The notes beneath the pieces were generated by a model. It did not search any database and had not been told where the DNA came from. It worked only from the letters and a program-made list of their open reading frames with translations. A program made the position numbers and the translations under genes. From Acidobacteriota bacterium (GTDB lineage Bacteria; Acidobacteriota; Blastocatellia; Pyrinomonadales; Pyrinomonadaceae), in NCBI GenBank assembly GCA_016716435.1, contig JADJWI010000008.1:616001-680000 (forward strand): a stretch of 64,000 nucleotides of DNA, given 5' to 3'. Position 1 is the first letter of the stretch; each line of letters begins with the position of its first letter. Shown in pieces: positions 53,260 through 61,678 of the stretch.

Positions 53260-53340
53260 GGCTGATGACGGCTTCACGCCCGGAATTGAATGGGCCGGGG
53301 GCCAGTCCCGGCCCGTCTCGCATTTTAGAGCATAGGAAAA

Positions 53341-53964
53341 ATGCCACGCTCGCAGCTTAGAGATGATCCGCCGACAATAAAGGGCAGGCACCATGAAACA
53401 AGGGCCCGCGGGCTTCGGCAATTTGCCGGGCTTACTAAGGACGACCAACCGCTCGATCCTTTTGAACTGGCTCGATATGCGAATCTCTTGGTGGCGCCGT
53501 TTGAAGCTGTAGAGGGTTTAACTGCGGAGACGCGCGAACACCTGCTCGGGCGAGGAAGTGAAATGTGGTCCGGCGGAGCCGCTTCGATCGCTCTGCCGAA
53601 TGGGCAAAAGCTGATCATCCTCAACCCGAAGCACAGCACGCTCCGGCAACGGGCGACGCTAATGGAAGAGATCAGCCACGTATTTCTCGGCCATAAGCCA
53701 AGCCGTCTGGCCATCGAGCAAAAGGGATCGGACGGCAAAATGCGAGCTCGCGATTATAACGCCGCCATCGAAGAAGAGGCGTACAGCACTGGGGCAGCCG
53801 CGCTCGTCCCATATGCCGGGCTGAAAAGATGTGTCGAGCAAGGGAAGACGTCGGCGGAGATCGCAAGGCATTTTGGCGTAAGCCGGCCGTTGGTCGAATA
53901 CCGGATCAAGGTCTCCCGGCTTTGGGATAGCTATAAGGAAAATATTTTCCGAATCTCCAAATAG
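53341..53964 (+). CDS. ImmA/IrrE-like (M78-type) protein with variant zinc motif
   Basis: A 207-residue cytosolic protein. The helix ATLMEEISHVFLGH occupies the place of the HExxH motif of ImmA/IrrE metallopeptidases; here the first ligand is Glu (EExSH). A C-terminal helix-turn-helix-like segment follows (TSAEIARHFGVSRPLVEYRIK). Such proteins cleave repressors on a signal. It ends directly before the GAF-SpoIIE gene (start at 53965), so the two are likely one unit. Confidence 0.65.
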   Translation: MPRSQLRDDPPTIKGRHHETRARGLRQFAGLTKDDQPLDPFELARYANLLVAPFEAVEGLTAETREHLLGRGSEMWSGGAASIALPNGQKLIILNPKHSTLRQRATLMEEISHVFLGHKPSRLAIEQKGSDGKMRARDYNAAIEEEAYSTGAAALVPYAGLKRCVEQGKTSAEIARHFGVSRPLVEYRIKVSRLWDSYKENIFRISK

Positions 53965-55254
53965 ATGGATCAAGAAACCGAAAAGCTTACTTCCAAGATC
54001 GCGGACCTTACGCTTGTCGATAAGCTCCGGATGCTGCTCGACATCACGACCAAGATCAGCCGCTCGGCTGACCTTGAGGAGGTGCTCAACCTCGTGATGG
54101 ACACGCTGTCATCGCTGCTGGAGTATGACGCGGCGGGGATCTATATAATTGAGCACACCGATAAGGACGACAACCCATATATCTTCAAATCTAAGGTCGT
54201 AAGAGGTTACGAGATCAGCTTTGAGCTAATTGAACCGAAGCTCAGGTTGGGCGAGGGGTTCATTGGCCACGTAGCACAAACCGGAACGCCTATAATCTCG
54301 CCCGATGTGACCAAAGACCCGCGGTACTTCGCCGCCCGCAAGCCGACACGTTCAGAGATGGTGGCCCCGATCATTTCGAACGATCGCGTTATAGGAGCAT
54401 TTGACCTTGAAAGCGACGAACTCGACGCCTACAACGAAGATGATCTTTCGGTGCTTCAGCTTCTTGCCTCGCAGGTCGCGATCATCATTGAAAAGGCGAA
54501 GTTGCTCGAGCAGGCGATCGAGAAAAAGCGGATAGAAGCTCAGCTTGAGATCGCCCGTCAGGTCCAGCTTGAGCTTCTTCCCGACAATGACCCCGTTTTT
54601 GGAAATTTTGACATCTCGGCGTACGTTTTCCCGACCGAAGAGGTCTCGGGCGATTATTACGACTGGGTCAAGATCTTTGATTATCAGCTCGGGATCGTAG
54701 TCGCGGACGCGGTGGGGAAGGGAATACCGGCGGCGCTTCTGATGTCGTTTTTGCGGGCTTCGCTAAGGGCCGGTGTCCAGGTCGGCTACGCTCCGCACAT
54801 CGCAATGACAAAGGTCAACACGCTCCTTTGGGACTCGACCGAGGAACACCAGTTCATCACCGCGATCTACGGTATTCTCGATGGCACGAACCGGACGTTC
54901 GTGTACTCGAACGCGGGACATAACCCGCCGATGCTGATCAACCCGAATGGTGAATATCGCTTTGTAGAATACGGGGATATGCCGCTCGGTATGTTCAACG
55001 ATGCTAGGTATCACCAGCACTTCATACGGGTAGAGAAGGACCATGTGTTGGTCATTTACACCGACGGGTTAACCGAAGCGGCTAATGCCGATGGTGAGGA
55101 GTTCGGCAATGTCCGATTCGCCGAAAGTGTACTGGAGTGCATTCACTTACCGGCTAAGAAGATGATCGATCACGTCCGCAAGAGCGTCGCGGAGTTCACC
55201 GAGCGTAAGTTTCTGGATGATGACGGAACGCTTTTCATAATTAAATCGATATAA
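53965..55254 (+). CDS. GAF-domain PP2C-type (SpoIIE) phosphatase
   Basis: A 429-residue regulator. A GAF domain (about 20-170, GAFDLESDELDAY) leads through a coiled coil (IEKKRIEAQLEIARQVQLEL) to a SpoIIE phosphatase (about 215-425: SGDYYDWVKI, ADAVGKGIPAALLMSFLRA, SNAGHNPPMLI, DGLTEAANADGEEF). Such enzymes dephosphorylate anti-sigma-factor antagonists in partner switching. No partner gene is visible in the window. Confidence 0.92.
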   Translation: MDQETEKLTSKIADLTLVDKLRMLLDITTKISRSADLEEVLNLVMDTLSSLLEYDAAGIYIIEHTDKDDNPYIFKSKVVRGYEISFELIEPKLRLGEGFIGHVAQTGTPIISPDVTKDPRYFAARKPTRSEMVAPIISNDRVIGAFDLESDELDAYNEDDLSVLQLLASQVAIIIEKAKLLEQAIEKKRIEAQLEIARQVQLELLPDNDPVFGNFDISAYVFPTEEVSGDYYDWVKIFDYQLGIVVADAVGKGIPAALLMSFLRASLRAGVQVGYAPHIAMTKVNTLLWDSTEEHQFITAIYGILDGTNRTFVYSNAGHNPPMLINPNGEYRFVEYGDMPLGMFNDARYHQHFIRVEKDHVLVIYTDGLTEAANADGEEFGNVRFAESVLECIHLPAKKMIDHVRKSVAEFTERKFLDDDGTLFIIKSI

Positions 55255-55305
55255 AAAAAGAACCCGGAAGGGTTCGAATGCTCGAAATTGGTCTTCCGGG
55301 TTCTT
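55253..55305 (-). terminator. Terminator of the small convergent gene
   Basis: A 13-bp stem (AAGAACCCGGAAG with CTTCCGGGTTCTT) has a T-run on the minus strand. It serves the minus-strand gene ending at 55331. Confidence 0.75.
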
Positions 55306-55330
55306 CAGTTGTTGGAACTTGTTGTTGCCG

Positions 55331-55588
55331 CTAATGGGCGAGGACCGAAGTATGTATCGAATCGCCGCCGGGGACAACGGGGGACGTGTAGTCACCATAG
55401 TTAAGCTTGCCGCGTTTCCCAGAAAGCTCGTAAATATCGAACCCAAATGCGTCGAGCACCTCGGTCAGATCGTTTACCCTCTCAAGAAAGATCGCCGGGC
55501 GGTAGCCGAGTTCCTCGCGGATCTCAAGCAGGCGCTCGACTACTTCAAGCGGTGCGAAACATAGGGTTGGGTCTTTAACAGTCGCCAT
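55331..55588 (-). CDS. Small hypothetical protein
   Basis: An 85-residue cytosolic protein (PLEVVERLLEIREELGYRPA, then FLERVNDLTEVLDAFGFDIY). A helix-rich fold is likely. It has its own terminator but no recognised domain. Confidence 0.6.
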   Translation of the reverse strand: MATVKDPTLCFAPLEVVERLLEIREELGYRPAIFLERVNDLTEVLDAFGFDIYELSGKRGKLNYGDYTSPVVPGGDSIHTSVLAH

Positions 55589-55750
55589 TTGTTTGTCCGT
55601 GACGACGATTGCCGTCCAGTTTAAGATTACGAAGAGGGCCGAAAGGTTGTTCGAGAAAAAGCGTCGGCAACGCGCGAGTCGCGAAAATCCATCTTATAGA
55701 CGCCGGGAAGATGACGTTTTTGCCAAAATAAATGTCGGAGTGAGAATTTT

Positions 55751-55779
55751 TTGTCCAAAGGCGAAAAAAGTTGTATTCT
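55751..55779 (+). promoter_or_regulatory. Predicted promoter of the FecR gene
   Basis: TTGTCC and TATTCT separated by 17 bp, about 50 bp before the start codon. Confidence 0.45.
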
Positions 55780-55829
55780 ACTCAGTAGAAACTTTCCCAG
55801 CAAAATACATTATGAATAGGTCGAACACT

Positions 55830-56969
55830 ATGAAATACCTCAGTCTTTTGGTAGTTGCTTTCGTGGCGATGACCTCCGTGGCTACCGCTCAGAGGGTTAA
55901 CAACCCCACTTCGGTCAGCGATCGCTACATCATTTCGGCAAAGGCCGGCGGGGTAAATCTGGTCGAGGGGCAGGTCGAGGTCCTTAGACGAGATGGCCGC
56001 AAGCACATCCTCGTCAAGGGCGATTCTATTGAGGTCGGCGACGAAGTGCTTACAGGTGCGACGGGACGTGCCGAGATCCTTCTAAATCCGGGCTCTTATG
56101 CCCGAATCGGTGCAGACTCGTCATTTTCTTTTAAGACCACTTCGCTCGATGACCTTCAACTGGTCGTAGATCGCGGATCGGTGGTATTCGAAGTATTTGC
56201 CAGCAACGACTTTAAGGTCGTTGTCGAAACTCCGGAGACGAAGTTCCTGCTTGCCGACTCAGGCGTTTACCGTGTGAATTCTGAATCCGATAACAGTACC
56301 ATCGCCGTTCTTCGCGGCCGTGCGGAAATCATCGGAACCGTAGACGGCAAGGTAAAGAAGGGCCGTGAGGCATCGATCGACGATGGCCAGGTCGCAGTTT
56401 CAAAATTCAAGAAGAGCGAACGTGACGAATTAGACGAGTGGAGCAAGGATCGTGCAAAACTACTTGCGAGGGCTAATTCGCGACTCGACCGCAGAGCTCT
56501 TTATGATCCGCTAATGAGTTCATTCGGTTCGGGCATCTGGTCGGTACACCGTTCACTCGGCGTTTGGGCGTATAATTCAGCGATTGGTGGCTATTGCTTC
56601 GTTCCGTTCGGCTACGGTTGGGGCTCACCCTACGGTTACTGGTTCGGCACTGATATTTGGGGTTTTGGCGTTCCGCGGTGCGTTTACTACGGAAGCTGCT
56701 CGGGCTACCCGACCGGCGGACAATCGGGCGGAACTCCGACAACGAATCAGCCAACAACTCCGACGACTACGACACCACAGCGAAGAGCTCCGGTGCCGCC
56801 TTTCCAGCGAATGCAGCGGCAGGAAGGTCGTATTCCGGTCGAAACAACGATCGATCGCGGTCCGGTTTTCCGGCCTTCAACGCCGGTCGTGGTCTCGTCG
56901 CCGGGTGAACGCCGTGGTCCCGTGGCTCCTCCGCTTGGGGGTGGTTCATCAAAAGGCCGCGATAATTGA
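55830..56969 (+). CDS. Exported FecR-domain protein
   Basis: A 379-residue secreted protein with a signal peptide (MKYLSLLVVAFVAMTSVATA). A FecR domain spans about 35-205 (LVKGDSIEVGDEVLTGATGR, PGSYARIGADSSFSFKTTSL). The C-terminal part has an aromatic Gly/Tyr/Trp-rich segment (FGYGWGSPYGYWFGTDIWGF) and then a Pro/Thr/Arg-rich tail. Exported FecR proteins without a sigma-factor partner are common in this group; the role is unknown. ATG at 55830 is preferred because AGG precedes it. Confidence 0.85.
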   Translation: MKYLSLLVVAFVAMTSVATAQRVNNPTSVSDRYIISAKAGGVNLVEGQVEVLRRDGRKHILVKGDSIEVGDEVLTGATGRAEILLNPGSYARIGADSSFSFKTTSLDDLQLVVDRGSVVFEVFASNDFKVVVETPETKFLLADSGVYRVNSESDNSTIAVLRGRAEIIGTVDGKVKKGREASIDDGQVAVSKFKKSERDELDEWSKDRAKLLARANSRLDRRALYDPLMSSFGSGIWSVHRSLGVWAYNSAIGGYCFVPFGYGWGSPYGYWFGTDIWGFGVPRCVYYGSCSGYPTGGQSGGTPTTNQPTTPTTTTPQRRAPVPPFQRMQRQEGRIPVETTIDRGPVFRPSTPVVVSSPGERRGPVAPPLGGGSSKGRDN

Positions 56970-56993
56970 TCAGCTCAGCTTGAAAAGGAAAAT

Positions 56994-57019
56994 GGCGAGT
57001 CACTGCGGCTCGCCTTTTT
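56994..57019 (+). terminator. Terminator of the FecR gene
   Basis: GGCGAG and CTCGCC pair around TCACTGCGG and are followed by TTTTT. Confidence 0.75.
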
Positions 57020-57022
57020 CAT

Positions 57023-57847
57023 TTATGGCGTGGGTGTCTCGACATATCGCCGAATGAGCGGCTCTGCCAGAAGAAGGGCGATCTGAGTCCCATTGATCAG
57101 CGTGTGAAGAATGAAAGCGGGTAGAAGGCTTCCTGTTGCCGCCCTGAGGGCCGTGAGCATAAAGCTGAGGAGCGTCAAAAGTGCGATCTTGACCGGGTTC
57201 TCATAATACTGCGGCACATGAACAAGGGTGAAAAGAATGGTCGTTAGTGTGACCGCGAGCGGCATTCCCATTCGCTTGAGAAAGCCCGGGTACATGACGC
57301 CGCGGTAAACAACCTCCTCAACAAGCGGGGCACTAAACACCGCCAGAAAGCCCACGATGTATAGTGCCGTCGTCGAGCTCTTGATAATCCGATCCAGGTC
57401 ATCCTCACCCGGCGGGAAAAAGTTTACTAGCGTAATCGCGGCGATGAAAAAGATCGTCATCATCACGAAGTAGTGCCAGAACCGAACGCCGCCCGAGGTC
57501 CAACCGATCGAGCTCCAAAAGGGCTTATGAAAAAAGGCTGTGATGAGAAGCACGCATAGCGCGAGTGTAAGCAGATGTGCTGGCAACGTCGCCGAGACCT
57601 GGACAACGATCGCGGTCGGGTCCGTCCGGGCAAACTCGACAAAGACCGCATTGTTAGCAAATTCGAGGCCCGAGAAAGCCACGTATCCGCCGATAGCGAT
57701 CGTCTGGGTTACAATAAGAAGAGCGATGCTGCCGATCCAGATACCGAGCGCCGTAAGCACGCCCCAGTGAGGACGGTCGGGCGATGGTATCTCAGCGGCG
57801 ACCGCGTCCGAATCGTTAAATGCTTCGGGTTGAGGGGGATTTTCCAC
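57023..57847 (-). CDS. CPBP-family intramembrane protease
   Basis: A 274-residue membrane protein with about eight helices. The CPBP/Abi motifs are EEVVYRG (glutamates), FTLVHVPQY (His) and AFILHTLING (His), expected to coordinate the active site of Rce1-like proteases. The start is GTG at 57847. It is divergent from kdsB. Confidence 0.9.
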   Translation of the reverse strand: MENPPQPEAFNDSDAVAAEIPSPDRPHWGVLTALGIWIGSIALLIVTQTIAIGGYVAFSGLEFANNAVFVEFARTDPTAIVVQVSATLPAHLLTLALCVLLITAFFHKPFWSSIGWTSGGVRFWHYFVMMTIFFIAAITLVNFFPPGEDDLDRIIKSSTTALYIVGFLAVFSAPLVEEVVYRGVMYPGFLKRMGMPLAVTLTTILFTLVHVPQYYENPVKIALLTLLSFMLTALRAATGSLLPAFILHTLINGTQIALLLAEPLIRRYVETPTP

Positions 57848-57935
57848 ATCCGAAGTTTAGCGAACGAAATGGCCGGCTCCAAATTGCGCGAACGCCCCTT
57901 GAATTTGTGGACTTTACAATATAGTCTAAAAGCCC

Positions 57936-58754
57936 GTGGAGTCACACGGGGAAAACCCCAGCCAAAATATTGTTGCGATCATACCGGCCAGGTATGCGTC
58001 TGCCCGTTTGCCGGGCAAGATGCTGCTTCCGATCGCCGGGAAACCGCTTATTCTCCACACCGTGGATCGCGCACGCGAAGCCGCGACCATCGGCCGCGTA
58101 ATCGTAGCTACCGACGACGCCCGGATCTTTGAAGTGGTGAGGAACGCGGATGTCGAGGCTGTAATGACCTCGCCCGACCACGCCTCGGGCAGCGACCGAA
58201 TTGCCGAAGTGGCCGAGAGTTTACCTGCTGGTTCGATAGTGGTCAACGTTCAAGGAGATGAACCGATGATCCCGGCGGCGACAATAGATGCTGCCGTTCG
58301 AGCTCTTATTGCGGATGAAGGTGCACAGATGGCGACGACATTCGAACCGATCGACACCGCGGAAGAGGTTCTTGACCCGAATGTCGTGAAGATCGTAACC
58401 AGCCCAGACGGTCGGGCGATATATTTTTCGCGTTCACCGATACCGTTACCACGGGAAGCGGTGCAAAAACACGGTTCGCTCGAGTCCGCATTGACCGCTG
58501 AGCCTTCGCTTGTCGGTCGGTTCAATAAGCATACCGGCCTTTATATTTACAGGCGAGAGTATTTGCTCGAATTTACGCGGCTTGCACGAACGCCGATCGA
58601 AGAGACGGAAATGCTCGAGCAGATGCGGGCCCTTGAAAACGGAGCGGTGATAGTTGCGGTCGAGGCCGCGGGCCGATCGATCGGCGTTGATACCGCCGCG
58701 GATCTTGAGCGAGTGCGGCAAATGCTCGGGGAAAAGGTAATGGGGACAGTTTGA
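57936..58754 (+). CDS. kdsB: 3-deoxy-manno-octulosonate cytidylyltransferase
   Basis: A 272-residue enzyme activating KDO to CMP-KDO for LPS core synthesis. IIPARYASARLPGKMLLPIAG, NVQGDEPMI, FSRSPIPLP and the HTGLYIYRREYL-like segment are present. Start is GTG at 57936. It heads the kdsB-orf-pyrG-kdsA group, supporting a Gram-negative host. Confidence 0.97.
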   Translation: MESHGENPSQNIVAIIPARYASARLPGKMLLPIAGKPLILHTVDRAREAATIGRVIVATDDARIFEVVRNADVEAVMTSPDHASGSDRIAEVAESLPAGSIVVNVQGDEPMIPAATIDAAVRALIADEGAQMATTFEPIDTAEEVLDPNVVKIVTSPDGRAIYFSRSPIPLPREAVQKHGSLESALTAEPSLVGRFNKHTGLYIYRREYLLEFTRLARTPIEETEMLEQMRALENGAVIVAVEAAGRSIGVDTAADLERVRQMLGEKVMGTV

Positions 58755-59020
58755 TGGGCGATTGGATTGGACTTGGGTTTATTCTGCTTGTGATCGCGGC
58801 CGCGTATCTAGGCCTTCGAACGCTTGCGAAACCTGCGACGCGGACCGAAGATGAATTCGAGCGGCGGGCAGCCGAAAGCACATCGGGAGTTGGAGCTTCG
58901 GTAAATGCGTTACAGGAGATCCTCGATCCCGGCTCGGCAAAGGCAAAACAGGTGGCTGTTGAAATGAAAGAAGGCCGATACCTGAAGAAAAAGCAGGACG
59001 GGAAGGCTGAAGATGAATAG
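58754..59020 (+). CDS. Small single-pass membrane protein
   Basis: An 88-residue protein with one N-terminal transmembrane helix (about 3-22) and a charged soluble tail. The ATG shares a base with the kdsB stop. A conserved position between kdsB and pyrG suggests a role in the same unit; no domain is recognised. Confidence 0.7.
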   Translation: MGDWIGLGFILLVIAAAYLGLRTLAKPATRTEDEFERRAAESTSGVGASVNALQEILDPGSAKAKQVAVEMKEGRYLKKKQDGKAEDE

Positions 59021-59080
59021 GGCTGTTTGACCGTTGTGATTGATGCATGTGGAGACGCCGTCGATCAAGTCGAGAAAAAT

Positions 59081-60781
59081 ATGACAAAGTACATTTTTGT
59101 GACGGGTGGAGTGGTCTCGAGCCTCGGAAAGGGTTTGGCGGCGAGTTCGCTCGGCTACCTTCTTGAGGCACGCGGGATGAAGGTCCAGATGATGAAGCTG
59201 GATCCGTATATCAACGTCGATCCCGGAACGATGTCGCCCTTTCAGCACGGCGAGGTCTTCGTCACAGACGACGGCGCCGAAACCGATCTCGACCTCGGCC
59301 ACTACGAGAGGTTTACCAACGCAAAGCTCACCCAGGCGAATAATTGGACGAGCGGCCGGATTTACCTTTCCGTTATCGAAAAGGAACGGCGGGGCGATTA
59401 CCTCGGGAAAACCATACAGGTAATTCCGCATATTACCGACGAGATCAAGGCGGCGGTAAGGGCCGTAACCGAAAAGGACAAGCCCGACGTGCTTATCGTT
59501 GAGATCGGCGGAACGGTCGGCGACATCGAGTCGTTGCCTTTCATGGAAGCGATCCGGCAGATGGGGAATGAGGAAGGCCGCGGCAATGCGATCTTTATCC
59601 ACGTAACGCTCGTGCCGTTCATCGCAGCGGCCGGTGAGCTCAAGACCAAACCGACGCAGCACAGCGTCCGCGAACTTCGCGAGATCGGCATTGCTCCGGA
59701 TATCTTGCTTTGCCGCTCGGATCGGCCGCTTCCGCTCGATCTTCGCCGCAAAGTCGCTCTTTTCTGCAATGTCCAGGAAAACGCCGTCATCTCCGCACTC
59801 GATGTTCCGACCATTTACGAGGTGCCGCTCGCTTTCCACGAGCAGGGCCTCGACGATCTGGTCGTTGCCAACCTCAATCTCGGCGAACGATTCCCGAATG
59901 CTGACCTGAAGCGGTGGCGTGAACTCGTTTCGACCATCAAGGAGCCGAGCGGCGGAGCGGTCAAGATCGCGATCGTGGGCAAATACGTTGAGCTTGAGGA
60001 TTCATATAAATCGCTTCGCGAGGCCCTTACGCATGCGGGTGTGGCGAACGACCTGCGGGTAAATGTCAGTTGGATCGAGTCGGAAAACCTTGTAAAGGAA
60101 AACTACGAGAACGACCTTCACGATTACGACGCGATACTCGTTCCCGGAGGCTTTGGTAAACGCGGAATCGCGGGAATGCTCAGGGCAATTCGATATGCGA
60201 GGCGGTCAGGGACTCCATATTTCGGCATCTGCCTCGGTATGCAGACGGCCTGCATCGAGTTTGCTCGCGAGGTCTGCGGGCTACGCGATGCGGATTCGAC
60301 CGAGTTCAACGAACAGACGCCGTTTCCCGTGATTTTCAAGCTCCGCGACCTGGTCGGCGTTGACGAAATGGGCGGCACAATGCGGCTCGGGGCGTGGGAT
60401 TGCGAGCTGAAAGAAGGTTCGATCGCGAAGAAAATTTACGGCGGGCCAGATCTTATCAGCGAAAGACATCGGCACCGATTCGAGTTCAATCCGGAGTATC
60501 GCGACGCACTCGAACATGAGGGACTGGTCGTCAGCGGAGTCTCACCGGACGGAAAGTTCGTTGAGATGATCGAGCTTCCCCGTGAGACGCATCCCTATTT
60601 CGTCGCCTGCCAATTTCACCCGGAGTACAAATCAAAACCGCTGGCCCCGCATCCGCTTTTCGTCGCCTTCGTAAAGGCCGCTTGGGAAAACAGGCTCAAG
60701 AGCGAAAATCTCGAGCATGACGTTACGAGCGAAAGGCAAGTTGAATTGCCGGAACGTGCGGACGTGACCGCAGACGAGTAG
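59081..60781 (+). CDS. pyrG: CTP synthase
   Basis: A 566-residue enzyme making CTP from UTP and glutamine. The amidoligase start is MTKYIFVTGGVVSSLGKG with DPYINVDPGTMSPFQHGEVF. The glutaminase domain has GICLGMQTAC (nucleophile Cys) and FHPEYKS. The ATG at 59081 fits the family better than 59027. CTP made here also feeds KdsB. Confidence 0.98.
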   Translation: MTKYIFVTGGVVSSLGKGLAASSLGYLLEARGMKVQMMKLDPYINVDPGTMSPFQHGEVFVTDDGAETDLDLGHYERFTNAKLTQANNWTSGRIYLSVIEKERRGDYLGKTIQVIPHITDEIKAAVRAVTEKDKPDVLIVEIGGTVGDIESLPFMEAIRQMGNEEGRGNAIFIHVTLVPFIAAAGELKTKPTQHSVRELREIGIAPDILLCRSDRPLPLDLRRKVALFCNVQENAVISALDVPTIYEVPLAFHEQGLDDLVVANLNLGERFPNADLKRWRELVSTIKEPSGGAVKIAIVGKYVELEDSYKSLREALTHAGVANDLRVNVSWIESENLVKENYENDLHDYDAILVPGGFGKRGIAGMLRAIRYARRSGTPYFGICLGMQTACIEFAREVCGLRDADSTEFNEQTPFPVIFKLRDLVGVDEMGGTMRLGAWDCELKEGSIAKKIYGGPDLISERHRHRFEFNPEYRDALEHEGLVVSGVSPDGKFVEMIELPRETHPYFVACQFHPEYKSKPLAPHPLFVAFVKAAWENRLKSENLEHDVTSERQVELPERADVTADE

Positions 60782-60856
60782 ATTTGAGGGAGTATTATTG
60801 GCTTCGGTATTTGGCTGTTCGGTTTCCCCTTGCTTTCTCTGGTATTTTCTTAGGTA

Positions 60857-61678
60857 ATGACAGTCAGTTCATTTGAGATCGAAAATGTGCCATTTGGCAA
60901 CGGCGAGCTAACGTTCATTCTTGGGCCGTGTGTTGTTGAGTCTTACGAGCATGCCTCGATGATGGCGCGGTCGATCAAGGAGATCTGCGAGCGGGTCGGG
61001 GTCGGATTTGTCTATAAATCGTCATTTGACAAGGCAAATCGGAGTTCTATCGAGAGCTTTCGAGGGGATGGTATGGACGCGGGGCTCGATGTCCTTCGGC
61101 GTATTAAGGAAGAGTTCGGCGTCCCGGTCATCACAGACATCCACGAACCCTGGCAGGCGGAGCCGGTTGCCGAGGTCGCGGACATCCTTCAAATTCCCGC
61201 ATTTCTTTGCCGGCAGACGGATCTGCTTGTTGCCGCGGCAAAGACGGGAAAGGCTGTTAATGTGAAGAAAGGGCAGTTTCTTGCCCCGTGGGACGCAAAA
61301 AACATCGTCGAAAAACTACAAGCTGCCGGCTGCGAAAAGATATTGCTGACCGAACGTGGGGCGAGCTTTGGATACAACAATCTCGTCGTCGACCTGCGCT
61401 CTTTTCCGATAATGCGGTCCTTTGGCGTGCCTGTCGTCTTTGACGTCACCCATTCGCTGCAGCTTCCGGGCGGGCTTGGCAAAGCAACCGACGGGCAAGG
61501 CCAATACATCGAACACTTTGCACGAGCCGGTGTTGCCTGCGGCGTTGATGCCGTTTTTATGGAGGTGCACAACGACCCCTCAAAGGCTCCAAGCGACGGC
61601 CCGAATCAATTGCCGCTCGCTCGGCTCGAACCGCTCCTAACGACTCTTAGAAAGATTCACGAACTTATAAATGCTTGA
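60857..61678 (+). CDS. kdsA: 3-deoxy-8-phosphooctulonate synthase
   Basis: A 273-residue aldolase-type enzyme joining arabinose-5-P and PEP to KDO-8-P. Motifs are FILGPCVVES, YKSSFDKANRSS, TDIHEPWQ, KGQFLAPWD and FDVTHSLQLPG. The Asn in KKGQFL-neighbour NVKKGQ marks the metal-independent-type segment. It overlaps the start of the next gene by 8 bp. Confidence 0.97.
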   Translation: MTVSSFEIENVPFGNGELTFILGPCVVESYEHASMMARSIKEICERVGVGFVYKSSFDKANRSSIESFRGDGMDAGLDVLRRIKEEFGVPVITDIHEPWQAEPVAEVADILQIPAFLCRQTDLLVAAAKTGKAVNVKKGQFLAPWDAKNIVEKLQAAGCEKILLTERGASFGYNNLVVDLRSFPIMRSFGVPVVFDVTHSLQLPGGLGKATDGQGQYIEHFARAGVACGVDAVFMEVHNDPSKAPSDGPNQLPLARLEPLLTTLRKIHELINA

